A stretch of DNA of 64,000 bases from an uncultured Anaerolineae bacterium (GTDB lineage: Bacteria > Chloroflexota > Anaerolineae > Aggregatilineales > Phototrophicaceae), in assembly GCA_937995825.1 (NCBI GenBank), contig CALKJO010000009.1, positions 124,001-188,000 of the forward strand. Reading direction: 5' to 3'. A program made the translations under genes and the position numbers. The notes under the pieces are model-generated. The model was not told the origin of the DNA. It did no database searches and saw only the letters and a list, made by a program, of their open reading frames with translations. Below are positions 24,329 to 33,476 of the stretch, in pieces. How positions within the stretch are numbered: position 1 is the first letter of the stretch; each line of letters opens with the position of its first letter.

Positions 24329-25579
24329 CTACATGCCCATCGAAGCATGCAGCTCGTCGATGCCTGTCTGGATAAGCTGATAGGCAGCGGCACGCGCCTC
24401 CGCAGCAGGAACGCCACCCGCGCCAACTGCTGCAATGGCATCGCCCATCGGACCCCAGAAGCGACTGAGTTCAGCGCGATTCGGGAACGGCGTGCCGAGC
24501 GCAAACTGTTCGGCAAAGACCTGGAGGTTCGGGTTCTCAACCCTCACCGCTGGATTGACCGGGAGCAGCCCGCCCTCGGTCGCCGCAATCGTCTGACCTT
24601 CTTCGCTGGTGATGAAGGTCGCCCAGGCGATGAACGCTTCCAGCTTCGCCGGGTCATTCGCCAAGCGCGCATTTGCCATGAAGCCTTCAGTCTGCGCGAA
24701 CAGCGCGGGGACATTACCATTGTCAAGCGCCGGCATGATACTCACGCCCAGATCATCACCGAGATCACGCTCGAACTGCGCCAGATTCCAGATTCCGTCA
24801 TAAACCATCGCCACCGTCCCCTGCTGGAACCCCGGATTGGGCGACGCCCCATCGATCACGACACCGCTGCTGGGGTCTTGACCGAGGGCATACATATCAG
24901 CATGGAACCGGAGATAGGCATCCATCGCCTCGGCTCCCGGCGTGCCATCTGCAAAGTTAGCATTGCCGTCTTCATCCATCAGCGAACCACCGAGCGAGTA
25001 GAGGAAGCCGGCGCTGTGGAAGAAGCCGTTCTGGAACGCCAGCCCAGTCAGACCATCCTCCGCCAGTTCACGGCTGATCGCCAAAACTTCCGCCCAGGTC
25101 TGCGGCGCATCGGGGACAAGCGCTTTGTTGTAGAAGAACGCAAGAGTCTTGGCGCTGAACGGAACACCCCAAACCGCGCCGTTGAATGTGAACGTCCCCC
25201 AGCCGCTCTCGGTCACCTGCGCGCGCAGATCGCTGCTGATGCTGTCGGTGATGTCGGCGATCAGACCAGCGGTCGCCCAGTCGCCCACTGCATCGTTCGC
25301 CCAGATGATCATGTCCGGACCTTCGCCTGCGCCAGCCGCCGCGCGGAAGCTGTCCTGCACCGTGCCGCTGGGATTATAGACCTGCTCAACTGTGATACCG
25401 GGGTTCGCCGCCTGGAAAGCATCGATGATCGAGAGGAGTGCATCGCCCTCAGCATCCTGCTTGGCGTGCCAAAGAACGAGGTTGACGGTGCTTTGCGCGC
25501 TGACCACAGTGAGCGACGGCACAATAGTGAGCGCCAGCACAGCCAACACCCATACCAGCTTACGATTAAACACTTTCAT
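24329..25579 (-). CDS. Extracellular sugar-binding protein (MalE-type ABC importer)
   Basis: A 416-residue solute-binding protein of the MalE/UgpB family. A signal peptide of about 28 residues ends VVSA/QS; it has no lipobox cysteine, so it is not obviously a lipoprotein, an odd point if the cell has no outer membrane. The mature part shows LVLWHAKQDAEGDALLSIIDAF, EGPDMIIWANDAVGDW, GVPFSAKTLAFFYNKAL and EGFMANARLANDPAKLEAFIAWATFITSEEGQ, the standard family blocks. It is the first gene of the import operon and has AGGAG nine bases before the ATG. Substrate is likely an oligosaccharide such as maltodextrin but cannot be settled from sequence alone. Confidence 0.92.
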   Translation of the reverse strand: MKVFNRKLVWVLAVLALTIVPSLTVVSAQSTVNLVLWHAKQDAEGDALLSIIDAFQAANPGITVEQVYNPSGTVQDSFRAAAGAGEGPDMIIWANDAVGDWATAGLIADITDSISSDLRAQVTESGWGTFTFNGAVWGVPFSAKTLAFFYNKALVPDAPQTWAEVLAISRELAEDGLTGLAFQNGFFHSAGFLYSLGGSLMDEDGNANFADGTPGAEAMDAYLRFHADMYALGQDPSSGVVIDGASPNPGFQQGTVAMVYDGIWNLAQFERDLGDDLGVSIMPALDNGNVPALFAQTEGFMANARLANDPAKLEAFIAWATFITSEEGQTIAATEGGLLPVNPAVRVENPNLQVFAEQFALGTPFPNRAELSRFWGPMGDAIAAVGAGGVPAAEARAAAYQLIQTGIDELHASMGM

Positions 25580-25646
25580 TATGGAAACTCCTAAAAACTT
25601 GTCCTGAAGGAAAAGGCGTCGTATCTATATCGGTACGCTTGGGGTA

Positions 25647-25674
25647 ATTGTATTCGCTTTGAGGCAATAAGCAA
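25647..25674 (-). promoter_or_regulatory. Weak candidate promoter for the sugar importer operon
   Basis: On the minus strand TTGCTT (25674-25669, 3/6), a 16-base spacer and TACAAT (25652-25647, 5/6) precede the binding-protein gene by about 70 bases. The -35 is poor, so the match rests on the -10. Confidence 0.3.
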
Positions 25675-25724
25675 GCAGAGGAACGAGCAGATTATACATG
25701 TTACCCGAAGCGCAGTGACGAAGA

Positions 25725-26102
25725 TCATTGAGGTTGATCCGATATGCTTTGGTTCCAAAAATGGCGCAGCAATTTCAATGTGATCGCTTGCAGCCAGTCC
25801 CCCACAAAGTCATGCAGATGCGCAACCAGCGCGATCTGATTATCAAGGTCAGCTGCGGAAGCCGGTTCGCTTTCAATTTGAGACCGACGCAAACTAAGCA
25901 GGCGATGGCTCAGCGATTCCTGCAAATCGAGCAGCAGTGGATATGCCGGCGCGTCATGGACGATCCGCGCCTCTAACCAGCGTTCCAAGGGGATACTTGT
26001 CCCCTCATTCAAGCAGCGTTCAACTAGAGCAATCGCTTCAATGCGCTCGCGATGAAACGCATCGAGGGCATTTGAAAGTTCTGAATTCACTGCGGTCGTC
26101 AT
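25725..26102 (-). CDS. Hypothetical protein downstream of DUF971 gene (125 aa)
   Basis: A 125-residue, mainly helical protein without signal, membrane segment or cysteines (MTTAVNSELSNALDAF through SISDQPQ). The ATG at 26102 overlaps the stop of the DUF971 gene (ATGA), so the two are cotranslated; the longer in-frame start at 26180 would overlap that gene by 80 bases and is rejected. I do not recognise the family. Confidence 0.6.
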   Translation of the reverse strand: MTTAVNSELSNALDAFHRERIEAIALVERCLNEGTSIPLERWLEARIVHDAPAYPLLLDLQESLSHRLLSLRRSQIESEPASAADLDNQIALVAHLHDFVGDWLQAITLKLLRHFWNQSISDQPQ

Positions 26103-26425
26103 GACGCGCTGCTCGTCGAAGGGCAGATTCGCCGCAAATACTCCCAAGTATAGATACCTGTGTTGTGTCCATCGTCCCAAGTGGGCTGAAGCGCATAATT
26201 GCCGACCGGCGCAAGCGCCACGATACTGTAAGAGCGCGCCGGAGTCAGCTTAAGGATGTCATCCGGATCGTATGCCGAACCCATGAACGCATGTCCGCCT
26301 CGACATTCGACACATGGGCAGGCTTCGCGCAGATGCGGCAGCGGATAACGGCATACCTGACCGTCATCCCATGTGATTTCGAGGTATTTCTCAGATTTAT
26401 TGAGCGTCATGTGGATCGGGCGCAT
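26099..26425 (-). CDS. DUF971 family protein
   Basis: A 108-residue protein with the DUF971 pattern: ITWDDGQVCRYPLPHLREACPCVECRGG (cysteines near 34, 36 and 39), then VGNYALQPTWDDGHNTGIYTWEYLR. This domain occurs alone or fused to ApbC/Mrp-type Fe-S proteins and gamma-butyrobetaine hydroxylases and appears to bind a metal through its Cys/Asp/His residues. Its precise role in bacteria is not established. It is cotranslated with the 125-residue protein downstream and divergent from the lipoprotein gene at 26629. The ATG at 26425 and an internal one at 26410 both lack a clear Shine-Dalgarno. Confidence 0.85.
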   Translation of the reverse strand: MRPIHMTLNKSEKYLEITWDDGQVCRYPLPHLREACPCVECRGGHAFMGSAYDPDDILKLTPARSYSIVALAPVGNYALQPTWDDGHNTGIYTWEYLRRICPSTSSAS

Positions 26426-26541
26426 GATTCAAATGGCAGTTCTCGCGTTTTGGAGCCGATACATAAATCGTAACATGCAGCGGTGTTCCAGATCGATTAA
26501 GAATGCCTCAGCACGTTATCGCTTGCATCTGCAAGCCCGTT

Positions 26542-26550
26542 TGCTACAAT
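26542..26550 (+). promoter_or_regulatory. Extended -10 promoter candidate for the lipoprotein gene
   Basis: TGCTACAAT: TGn plus TACAAT (5/6), the same arrangement as at 19330. It lies about 80 bases upstream of the ATG at 26629. No convincing -35 is seen. Confidence 0.45.
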
Positions 26551-26628
26551 CGCATCAGCGGTGTGAGCAATCTCGCGCACACGCCAGGGGAACTGCGTTT
26601 GCATATTCCTCATAATCTGGAGTGACAG

Positions 26629-27327
26629 ATGCCTTTTACGAAGCAAATGATCCTGACGGCGCTGTTGATCAGTCTGGCGATGCTCGTCGGAGCGTGTGGA
26701 ATCACGCAGATTCAGATCGTGATCGTAGTGACAGCAACGCCGGGTGCGCCAGAGGTGAACACGCCCGCGCCTGCGCTCATCGAAACGAGCGCGCCCGCAC
26801 CATCATCTACACCACCCCCCACCCTGCCGCCGACACTGGCGGTGACCGCCGACCCGGCGCGCGAAGCTGAAGCAGCACCGCTTCCCCATGGCTTTCCGAC
26901 TCCTGTGCGCGCCTCGGTGCAGGTGGCAGAGCAGCTTTTCGAGGGGGGACGCCTGTTCTGGCTTCAGCCTACGCAGCAAATTTGGGTGCTGACGATCACA
27001 GGCGAGGCACGCGGAAACTGGAGCGTTTATGAAGACACCTACATCGATGGAGTCGATTTAGCCAGCGATCCGAGCATCGTTCCGCCGGATGGGCGGCTTC
27101 AGCCTGAGCGCGGTTTCGGCAAGCTGTGGCGCGAGTCGGTGGAGGTGCGCGAAGCGCTCGGATGGGCGGTCACGCCGGAATTCGGCTATATCAGCGATTA
27201 CGCCTATGTTGTCAATGGGACGGATGAGACCGGCGCATTCATTGGATACCATGTCCTGTTCAGCCTGTATGGTGAGCAGTTCCGATTTAACGAGATCGAT
27301 AGGACGTGGCAGTTAGGCGGCGGCTGA
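26629..27327 (+). CDS. Predicted lipoprotein of unknown function
   Basis: A 232-residue protein with a lipoprotein signal peptide: hydrophobic core ending LVGAC, with the lipidated Cys at about residue 23. A Thr/Pro/Ala-rich spacer (about 38-85) would lift the remaining domain from the membrane. The C-terminal domain (about 95-232, including GRLFWLQPTQQIWVLT and VLFSLYGEQFRFNEID) has no match I recognise. GGAG seven bases before the ATG supports the start. It precedes the glycosidase-like gene by 28 bases in the same direction and may be cotranscribed. Confidence 0.7.
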   Translation: MPFTKQMILTALLISLAMLVGACGITQIQIVIVVTATPGAPEVNTPAPALIETSAPAPSSTPPPTLPPTLAVTADPAREAEAAPLPHGFPTPVRASVQVAEQLFEGGRLFWLQPTQQIWVLTITGEARGNWSVYEDTYIDGVDLASDPSIVPPDGRLQPERGFGKLWRESVEVREALGWAVTPEFGYISDYAYVVNGTDETGAFIGYHVLFSLYGEQFRFNEIDRTWQLGGG

Positions 27328-27355
27328 GTCGGGCGAGTGATGAGGGAAATCAACA

Positions 27356-29740
27356 ATGAAAAGTCTGCGGCAGTGGCGGCTCGGAGCAGCGCATCCATTG
27401 GCCTTGCAGCTCGCCGCAGACGCTCGGCTCAGTCAGACTGACTATCTGGATGATCAGAGCTGGGAAGTCGTCCTGGGAGTCGGGGACGCACCCGCAGTTT
27501 CCTTTCAGACCCGCTATGGCGGGAGGGTAGGTCTGGCAAGTCTGGTGCCGATGTGGACGATCAACCATCGACCAATCTATCAAGCACGGTCGCTCCACCA
27601 ACCCCCGATCATCAGCGCCTTCACGCCCGGATACTGCGCCGTCGCAGCGCAGATCACCGCAGAGCTGGCGTGCAGCCTGACTTTCCGCATCTTCGACTCG
27701 CACACTGCAGGCGGCAACATCATGCTGGACTATGCAGGTGACAAACCGCTTTCGCTGCAATTCGATTGGGTGGGCTTTGTCGCGGTTGATGAACACGAGC
27801 GGAAGCTCACCCCCGGCAGTGATGCAGTCGGACGCGCAACGCTCAAACTCAGTCAGATTGGAAACATCCAACCGGTTTTGACCCTGGACAGTGCAGCCGC
27901 GCCTTCTGAGAGTCGCTCACGCATCGGCGCGCATATCCAGCTTGAACCGCACTCCCAGTGGCACACCCGTTGGATGCACGTGGGACTGGCGGAACATAAA
28001 AAGTCTGTCGCGCGGGCTGAGCATTTTCTGACCAGACCCTGGGACGCCTTCGATGAAGCAGTTGAGCGCGCCGCCGCGCAGCTTCCACAAATCGAAACTG
28101 GCGATGAGCATCTTGATGCAGCAGTCGCCTTCAGCTTACATCAGACCGTGCAGGCATTTCTCCGTCCAGAGGCGACAATGCGCCATGCCGGTCTGGTCGA
28201 GACGCGCCAACCAGGGCGCGGTTTCAGTTCAGAACCTTCCGCACACCCTCGGACATGGCTGGAACAAGACCCATTCACCGCTTACACTGTCGGGCTGGCA
28301 GCCGCGTCGATTAATGCGGACATGGCGCAGGGCATGGTCGAGAACTATCTTGATGCGCAGTTGAAAGACGGCTGGATCGACGCCTTTCGACGCTGGGATG
28401 GTCAGCAGACGGGTTTACTCTGTCCGCCGCTGCTGGCGCGCCTGGCGTGGGGCATTTACCAGTACACGGAGGACGCCGCATTTCTTGAGCGCGTCTTGCC
28501 CGGACTGACACGCTTTTTTGACCGCTGGTTTGCCAAAGATCGCGACCAGGACAGCGATCATCTCCCGGAATGGCAGCATGAGCGGCAGCGCGGGCTGCCC
28601 AGCGTGTTTGATGATGATCTCAGCAAAGTTGAAACGCCCGATCTGGCGGCATACCTGCTCTCAGAGGCGATCAGCCTGCGCGAAATTGCGCATGTGCTGG
28701 GTCATCAGGAGACTGCCGCCGAAGCCGAGCGCGCTGTTGACACACTGAAAACCGGACTTGAAGGACTGTGGAACGCAGAACTTGGGCGCTACTGCTATCG
28801 TGATCGCGACACTCATCGCGCTGCGCCAAGCGTGACGCTGCTGACCGATGCGCTCGCGGACGAAGCGCACGAGATTGCGCTCGCTTTAGCAGAACCAGCG
28901 CGCGTTGTCATCGAAGTGACCGGCGGCAGTGAGCGCAAGCCCGATTTTGCGCTGGTCATCCGCGGACGGGGGTCAAGCGGGCAGCCCGTGATGGAGCGAT
29001 CACGCCCGGAACAAATACAGTGGCGCTACAGTCGAGGCAGATATACCAGCCTGCATGTTTTCAGCGAAATTTCGCACATCCATGCTGAGAATCTGCTCAG
29101 CGTTTACCGCCTGCACGCGCGGACGACGAACACCGCGCAGATCGACATGAGCGCACTGCTGCCACTTTGGGCGGTCGAAATCCCGCCCCATCACGCGCAG
29201 GCGGTGATCGAACTGCTGCATGATCAGACGCAGTTCGTGCGTCCATTTGGTGTCACCCCGCTGCCGAGCGAGTCCCGATTTGCCGATGCCGAGTTTCCCA
29301 TTGGTACGCGCACAGTCTGGCATACGCTGCTGATCGAGGGATTAATCGAAGCGGGCGCGTTTGAGCTGGCAGCCGCTCTGCTGCGGCGCAGCTTCGCCGC
29401 GCCGATGCGCGCGCTGCAAACACATAAAGCCTTTTTCAGCGCGTATCATCCCGATACGGGCGAGCCGCTCGGCGAACGCGGAAGCGTCGCGGGCATTCTG
29501 CCCCTTCACGCCCTGATGCGGGTGCTTGGCGTGCGCGTTATCTCCCCCACGCGCGTTTGGACGGGCGGCACATTTAGCTGGGGATCGCCTGTCGTTGTGC
29601 GCCATCGCGGTGTCACAGTCAAACGCAGCGCCGATGGGACGCAGGTCGCGTTTCCTTCAGGACAGATCGTCGAACTTGCGGCAGACTCGCCCTGGCAGTC
29701 CCTTGACGACCGACTTGACGACCGAATTGAGGTGATCTGA
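27356..29740 (+). CDS. Six-hairpin glycosidase-like protein
   Basis: A 794-residue protein without signal peptide. The N-terminal about 270 residues form a beta-rich domain, and residues about 240-560 have the alpha/alpha barrel pattern of GH37/GH63/debranching-like glycosidases: LDAQLKDGWIDAFRRW, LLCPPLLARLAWGIYQYTEDAAFLERVLPGLTRFFDRW, RDQDSDHLPEW and then helical repeats through LRRSFAAPMRALQTHKAF. The conserved Asp/Glu of GH63 general acid and base cannot be assigned firmly, so activity is uncertain; a phosphorylase- or structural role is possible. The end contains a 12-base tandem duplication that codes LDDRLDDR. It precedes the homoserine-kinase-like gene by only three bases. Confidence 0.65.
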   Translation: MKSLRQWRLGAAHPLALQLAADARLSQTDYLDDQSWEVVLGVGDAPAVSFQTRYGGRVGLASLVPMWTINHRPIYQARSLHQPPIISAFTPGYCAVAAQITAELACSLTFRIFDSHTAGGNIMLDYAGDKPLSLQFDWVGFVAVDEHERKLTPGSDAVGRATLKLSQIGNIQPVLTLDSAAAPSESRSRIGAHIQLEPHSQWHTRWMHVGLAEHKKSVARAEHFLTRPWDAFDEAVERAAAQLPQIETGDEHLDAAVAFSLHQTVQAFLRPEATMRHAGLVETRQPGRGFSSEPSAHPRTWLEQDPFTAYTVGLAAASINADMAQGMVENYLDAQLKDGWIDAFRRWDGQQTGLLCPPLLARLAWGIYQYTEDAAFLERVLPGLTRFFDRWFAKDRDQDSDHLPEWQHERQRGLPSVFDDDLSKVETPDLAAYLLSEAISLREIAHVLGHQETAAEAERAVDTLKTGLEGLWNAELGRYCYRDRDTHRAAPSVTLLTDALADEAHEIALALAEPARVVIEVTGGSERKPDFALVIRGRGSSGQPVMERSRPEQIQWRYSRGRYTSLHVFSEISHIHAENLLSVYRLHARTTNTAQIDMSALLPLWAVEIPPHHAQAVIELLHDQTQFVRPFGVTPLPSESRFADAEFPIGTRTVWHTLLIEGLIEAGAFELAAALLRRSFAAPMRALQTHKAFFSAYHPDTGEPLGERGSVAGILPLHALMRVLGVRVISPTRVWTGGTFSWGSPVVVRHRGVTVKRSADGTQVAFPSGQIVELAADSPWQSLDDRLDDRIEVI

Positions 29741-29743
29741 AAA

Positions 29744-30643
29744 ATGCAGCGCGTCAAGATCACGCTGCCCGCTGTGGTCACCCACATCGGACCTGCCGTC
29801 AGCGGTCTAGGGCTGGCATTCGGACTGCGCATGACGGTTGAAATCAGCGAGCGCAGCGATGATCAGTGGATTGTGGAGACCATTGGTGAGGGCGCAGGGC
29901 GTTATGGGCTTGGGCTGCGCCATCCGGTTACACAGGGGATGATCCGCGTCTTTCAGCAGGTCGAAACCGCGCCGACGGGCGTCACCATTCGCGTTAGCAA
30001 TCCGATCCCCTACGGCGCTGATCTTGGCGTCGAGACACTTTTCATCTGCGCCGGCGTGATCGGCGCGAACAACTTAGTGGGCAATCCGCTCAAACGCGCT
30101 GATGCCATTGCGCTCTCCGCAAAAACATCCGGGCGGCTTGATCAGACGGCAACATCGATCCTCGGCGGTCTGACCGCGTGCATCACGCTGGATGACATCC
30201 CGTACTATCGCACGCTGGCAAGTGCGCCGCTGAAAGCCGTCCTCGCGCTCCCTCAGCTCGGCGATGATGCCAGAGACCCCACACCACCAGTGCGCACTAC
30301 CCGTGTCGGGCTTGATGACGCGCTGCACAATCTGGCGCGTGTCCCGATGCTCATCGAGGCGCTGCGAGACGGCGATCTGCCGCTGCTGGCGCGCCTGTTT
30401 GATGATCATCTCCCGCAGCCCAAACTAAGCCGCGGCTTTGACCACGCTGTCCAAGCAGCAAAAGACATGGGAGCCGCAGTGACGCAGACCGGCAGCGCCG
30501 TCTTGGCTTTTTCTAATGTGGATCACCGCGTTCTGGCAGATGCAATTCAGGCTGCCTTCAACGCAGTGGGCGTGATCGCGCGCTGGTGGTCGCTGCCCGT
30601 GGATACACAGGGCGTCGTTGTGAACGTGGTTTCTTCAGCTTAA
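29744..30643 (+). CDS. Homoserine-kinase-like GHMP protein with degenerate ATP loop
   Basis: The 299 residues resemble ThrB: ITLPAVVTHIGPAVSGLGLAF at the start, KTSGRLDQTATSILGGLTACI in the middle and a C-terminal MGAAVTQTGSAVLAF segment. The GHMP ATP-binding loop, normally P-x-(S/G)-x-GLGSSAA, is NPIPYGADLGVETLF (about 86-100) here, so both serines are replaced. That suggests loss of kinase activity or an altered nucleotide-binding mode; a real ThrB may exist elsewhere. It is three bases from the glycosidase-like gene, an odd partner for threonine biosynthesis. A sugar or GHMP-fold regulatory role is possible. Confidence 0.7.
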   Translation: MQRVKITLPAVVTHIGPAVSGLGLAFGLRMTVEISERSDDQWIVETIGEGAGRYGLGLRHPVTQGMIRVFQQVETAPTGVTIRVSNPIPYGADLGVETLFICAGVIGANNLVGNPLKRADAIALSAKTSGRLDQTATSILGGLTACITLDDIPYYRTLASAPLKAVLALPQLGDDARDPTPPVRTTRVGLDDALHNLARVPMLIEALRDGDLPLLARLFDDHLPQPKLSRGFDHAVQAAKDMGAAVTQTGSAVLAFSNVDHRVLADAIQAAFNAVGVIARWWSLPVDTQGVVVNVVSSA

Positions 30644-30675
30644 GCCCGTCGAGTCTATTCAGGAAAGATAAGCGC

Positions 30676-32490
30676 ATGTTTCGAAGTGTACGGAGGTCGA
30701 GCGGGCGCCGCCAGATGAGCGGCGAGAATCCATCAGGCGAGACGCCCAATCTCCCAGTGAACTGGCGGCGGCTGCTGAGCTATCTTCGCCCATTCATTGG
30801 GATAATCCTTATCGGACTGCTGGCGTCTTTCTGCAATTCAGCGTTGAGCCTGGTTTTTCCGCGCGTAATCGGGGAAGTGGTCGACTCGGTGCTGAATGTC
30901 GGCAGCACAGCGCGGCTCGATCAGATCACCCTGCTGCTGATCGGAGTCTTCTTCTTCCGGTCAGTCACGACCTTTGTCGAAACGCTGAGCCTGCAGTACG
31001 TCGGTGAGCGGATCGTCTACAATCTGCGTTTGCAGCTCTATGCGCACCTGCAAACGCTGTCGCTGAAATTTTTCAGCCAGCGCCGAACCGGGGAGCTGAT
31101 GTCGCGGCTGTCTAACGATGTCAACGGCATCCAGGGCGCGCTCACCACGTCGCTGAACATCGGGGTACAGCAGTCGCTCATCTTTCTGGGAGCGATCACA
31201 GTGATGATCGTCCTTAACTGGCGGCTGACTCTGTTCATCCTGGCGCTGATCCCGATCCTGATCCCGATTGGCTTTGGTTTTGGGGCGGTGCTGCGGCGCT
31301 TAAGCAGCAAGGTCAACGACGAGATCGCCGCGGTGTTCACGATTGTCTCCGAAGTCCTGACGAGCATCCGCGAAGTCAAGAGCTTTGTGCGCGAACCGTT
31401 CGAGATCGGGCGCTACAACGACGGCATCACGCGCGCGTTTCGGCTGTCGCTGCGGCTGCTGCGCGTGCGCGCTGTCGTCGGACCGATTGTCGTCTTCATG
31501 GGCTTCGCCGCTATCGCGCTGGTGCTGTGGTTCGGCGGGCGCGAGGTCATCGATGGGCGGCTCACCGGCGGCGAACTGATCTCATTCATCATCTACGGCA
31601 CGACCGTCGCGGGAAGTCTAAGCTCGCTGGTTGGGCTGTATTCGTCGTTTCAGGAAGCGCTTGGCGCGACCAAGCGCGTCTTTGAAATCCTGGACGAACA
31701 GCCCAGTATCATTGACGCACCAGATGCCATCGCACTCACCAGCGTGGCGGGGCGCATCACCTTTGAGCATGTATCCTTCAGCTATGATGGACGCCAAGAG
31801 GTGCTGCATGACATCCATTTGGATATTGCGCCGGGCGAGATCATTGCGCTGGTGGGTCCCAGCGGGGCGGGCAAAAGCACGCTGTTCAACTTGATCCCGC
31901 GCTTCTATGATCCTACCGCCGGCGCAGTCAGGATCGACGGCATCGATATGCGTCAGGTGACGCAGGCGAGTCTGCGCGCGCAGATCGCGATTGTCCCGCA
32001 GGAGACGCTGCTCTTCGGCGGGACGATTCGAGAGAACATCCGCTACGGCAAGCTTGACGCCACCCAAGCCGAGATCGAGGCGGCGGCGCGCGCCGCCAAC
32101 GCGCACGACTTCATCACAGGCTTTGCCGATGGCTATGAGACTGTAGTCGGTGAACGCGGCGTGCGCTTATCCGGCGGTCAGCGGCAGCGGGTGGCGATTG
32201 CGCGGGCGCTGCTCAAAAACCCGCGCATCCTACTGCTCGATGAAGCGACATCCAGTCTGGACAGCGAAAGTGAGCATGAAGTTCAGGAGGCGCTGGAACG
32301 ATTGATGGAGGATCGCACGACCGTGATCATCGCCCACCGCCTCAGCACTGTGCGCGTCGCCGATCGGATCGCCGTCATGGAGAGCGGGCGCATCGTCGAA
32401 TTAGGGACGCATGATGAATTGATGGCGCGCAGCGGTCTGTATGCTCGGCTGTACATGATGCAGTTCAGGGAGGACGCGCCAATCGAATGA
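30676..32490 (+). CDS. ABC exporter, fused membrane and ATPase domains
   Basis: A 604-residue half-transporter of the MsbA/LmrA type. The six-helix membrane domain spans about residues 30-330 with the usual FFSQRRTGELMSRLSNDV coupling-helix segment. The ATPase domain from about 355 contains Walker A GPSGAGKST, Q-loop IVPQETLLFGGTIREN, signature LSGGQRQR, Walker B ILLLDEATSS and the switch histidine in IIAHRLST. It works as a homo- or heterodimer; the substrate is not evident. ATG 30676 has AGGAAAG upstream and is preferred to an earlier in-frame start. The stop overlaps the SDR start by ATGA, so a shared path with the following two membrane-linked genes, such as lipid or glycolipid export, is plausible. 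Confidence 0.95.
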   Translation: MFRSVRRSSGRRQMSGENPSGETPNLPVNWRRLLSYLRPFIGIILIGLLASFCNSALSLVFPRVIGEVVDSVLNVGSTARLDQITLLLIGVFFFRSVTTFVETLSLQYVGERIVYNLRLQLYAHLQTLSLKFFSQRRTGELMSRLSNDVNGIQGALTTSLNIGVQQSLIFLGAITVMIVLNWRLTLFILALIPILIPIGFGFGAVLRRLSSKVNDEIAAVFTIVSEVLTSIREVKSFVREPFEIGRYNDGITRAFRLSLRLLRVRAVVGPIVVFMGFAAIALVLWFGGREVIDGRLTGGELISFIIYGTTVAGSLSSLVGLYSSFQEALGATKRVFEILDEQPSIIDAPDAIALTSVAGRITFEHVSFSYDGRQEVLHDIHLDIAPGEIIALVGPSGAGKSTLFNLIPRFYDPTAGAVRIDGIDMRQVTQASLRAQIAIVPQETLLFGGTIRENIRYGKLDATQAEIEAAARAANAHDFITGFADGYETVVGERGVRLSGGQRQRVAIARALLKNPRILLLDEATSSLDSESEHEVQEALERLMEDRTTVIIAHRLSTVRVADRIAVMESGRIVELGTHDELMARSGLYARLYMMQFREDAPIE

Positions 32491-33476
32491 CTCTCGCTGG
32501 GCAAACCGTCCTTGTCACCGGAGCAACCGGCTTTCTCGGCGGCGCGCTGGTGCGTCGGCTTCTTGCCGAAGGCGCTCAGGTGCACGCGCTGGTGCGCAGT
32601 CCTGAAAAAGCCGCGCTCCTGCGCGCCGCCCGTATCGGCGTGGTACAGGGCGATCTGAGCGACACAGACAAGGTGAACCTGTGTCAGGCGGTCGAAGGTT
32701 GCGCTTATGTCTTCCATGCTGCCGCATCGTTTGGCAATCTGGCATCCCAAACTGCCGTCAACGTCGAGGGCAGCCGCGCGCTCGCCTCGGCTTCCGCCGT
32801 CGCGGGCGTGAAGCGGTTTATCTTCGTCAGCACTACGCTGTACTATGGCTATCCGGCGGGCGGTCTGATCCATGAGGACTCGCTGCCCATTCACCATCAC
32901 ACCCCCTACATCCAGACCAAGCAGGCAGCCGAGGCGGCGATCCGCCGCGCCGCCGCTGAGACCGGCTTGTCATTCGCCATCAGCCGCCCAGGGATGATCT
33001 ACGGCGCGGGATCGGCGCATTGGACGCGCACGCTCTTCAGAGTCGCTCGTATGCGTCCCACCCCATTCATCGGTGATGGGCGCGGCAGCGCCTTTCCCAT
33101 TCATGTCGATGATGTGGTCGATCACTTAATCGCGCTGGCGCTCCATCCCGACGCAGCAGGCGAAGCCTTCAACTGCACGCCCGATCCGTCTCCAACATGG
33201 CGCGAATTCATACGGCTGTATGCGCGCCTCGCCGGTCATGACCGCTGGCTTGCCCTGCCTTATCCGCTGTTCAGGGCTGGCGCGGCATTGATCGCGCCAT
33301 TTGCGCCGCCAAACACCCTGCTTCGCGATCTGCGCGCGATCGTGCCGATCTTTCGCGTCCAGACCACCTACAGCATGGAAAAATCGCGCCGGGTCCTCGG
33401 CTGGCAGCCGCGTATCAGCCTGGAGGCTGGCGTGGCGGACTGCGCGCCGTGGCTGCGCGAGATCGGGCTGCTGTGA
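32487..33476 (+). CDS. NAD-dependent epimerase/dehydratase (extended SDR)
   Basis: A 329-residue extended short-chain dehydrogenase. The N-terminal TGATGFLGGAL motif binds NAD(P), VQGDLSD follows, the catalytic segment is VSTTLYYG, and Tyr and Lys appear in the YIQTKQAAE motif (YxxxK). The C-terminal half has FPIHVDDVVDHLIALA and is typical of nucleoside-diphosphate-sugar or 3-beta-hydroxysteroid-type dehydrogenases and epimerases. The start overlaps the ABC-exporter stop and its own stop overlaps the next methyltransferase start (GTGA), so all three are cotranslated. Substrate unknown; a sugar or isoprenoid-like lipid is likely. Confidence 0.88.
   Translation: MTLAGQTVLVTGATGFLGGALVRRLLAEGAQVHALVRSPEKAALLRAARIGVVQGDLSDTDKVNLCQAVEGCAYVFHAAASFGNLASQTAVNVEGSRALASASAVAGVKRFIFVSTTLYYGYPAGGLIHEDSLPIHHHTPYIQTKQAAEAAIRRAAAETGLSFAISRPGMIYGAGSAHWTRTLFRVARMRPTPFIGDGRGSAFPIHVDDVVDHLIALALHPDAAGEAFNCTPDPSPTWREFIRLYARLAGHDRWLALPYPLFRAGAALIAPFAPPNTLLRDLRAIVPIFRVQTTYSMEKSRRVLGWQPRISLEAGVADCAPWLREIGLL

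Noticed and set aside
24314..25594. Long plus-strand reading frame opposite the binding-protein gene
   Set aside because: It is antisense to a gene with strong MalE-type motifs and signal peptide; high GC codon use opens frames on the other strand.
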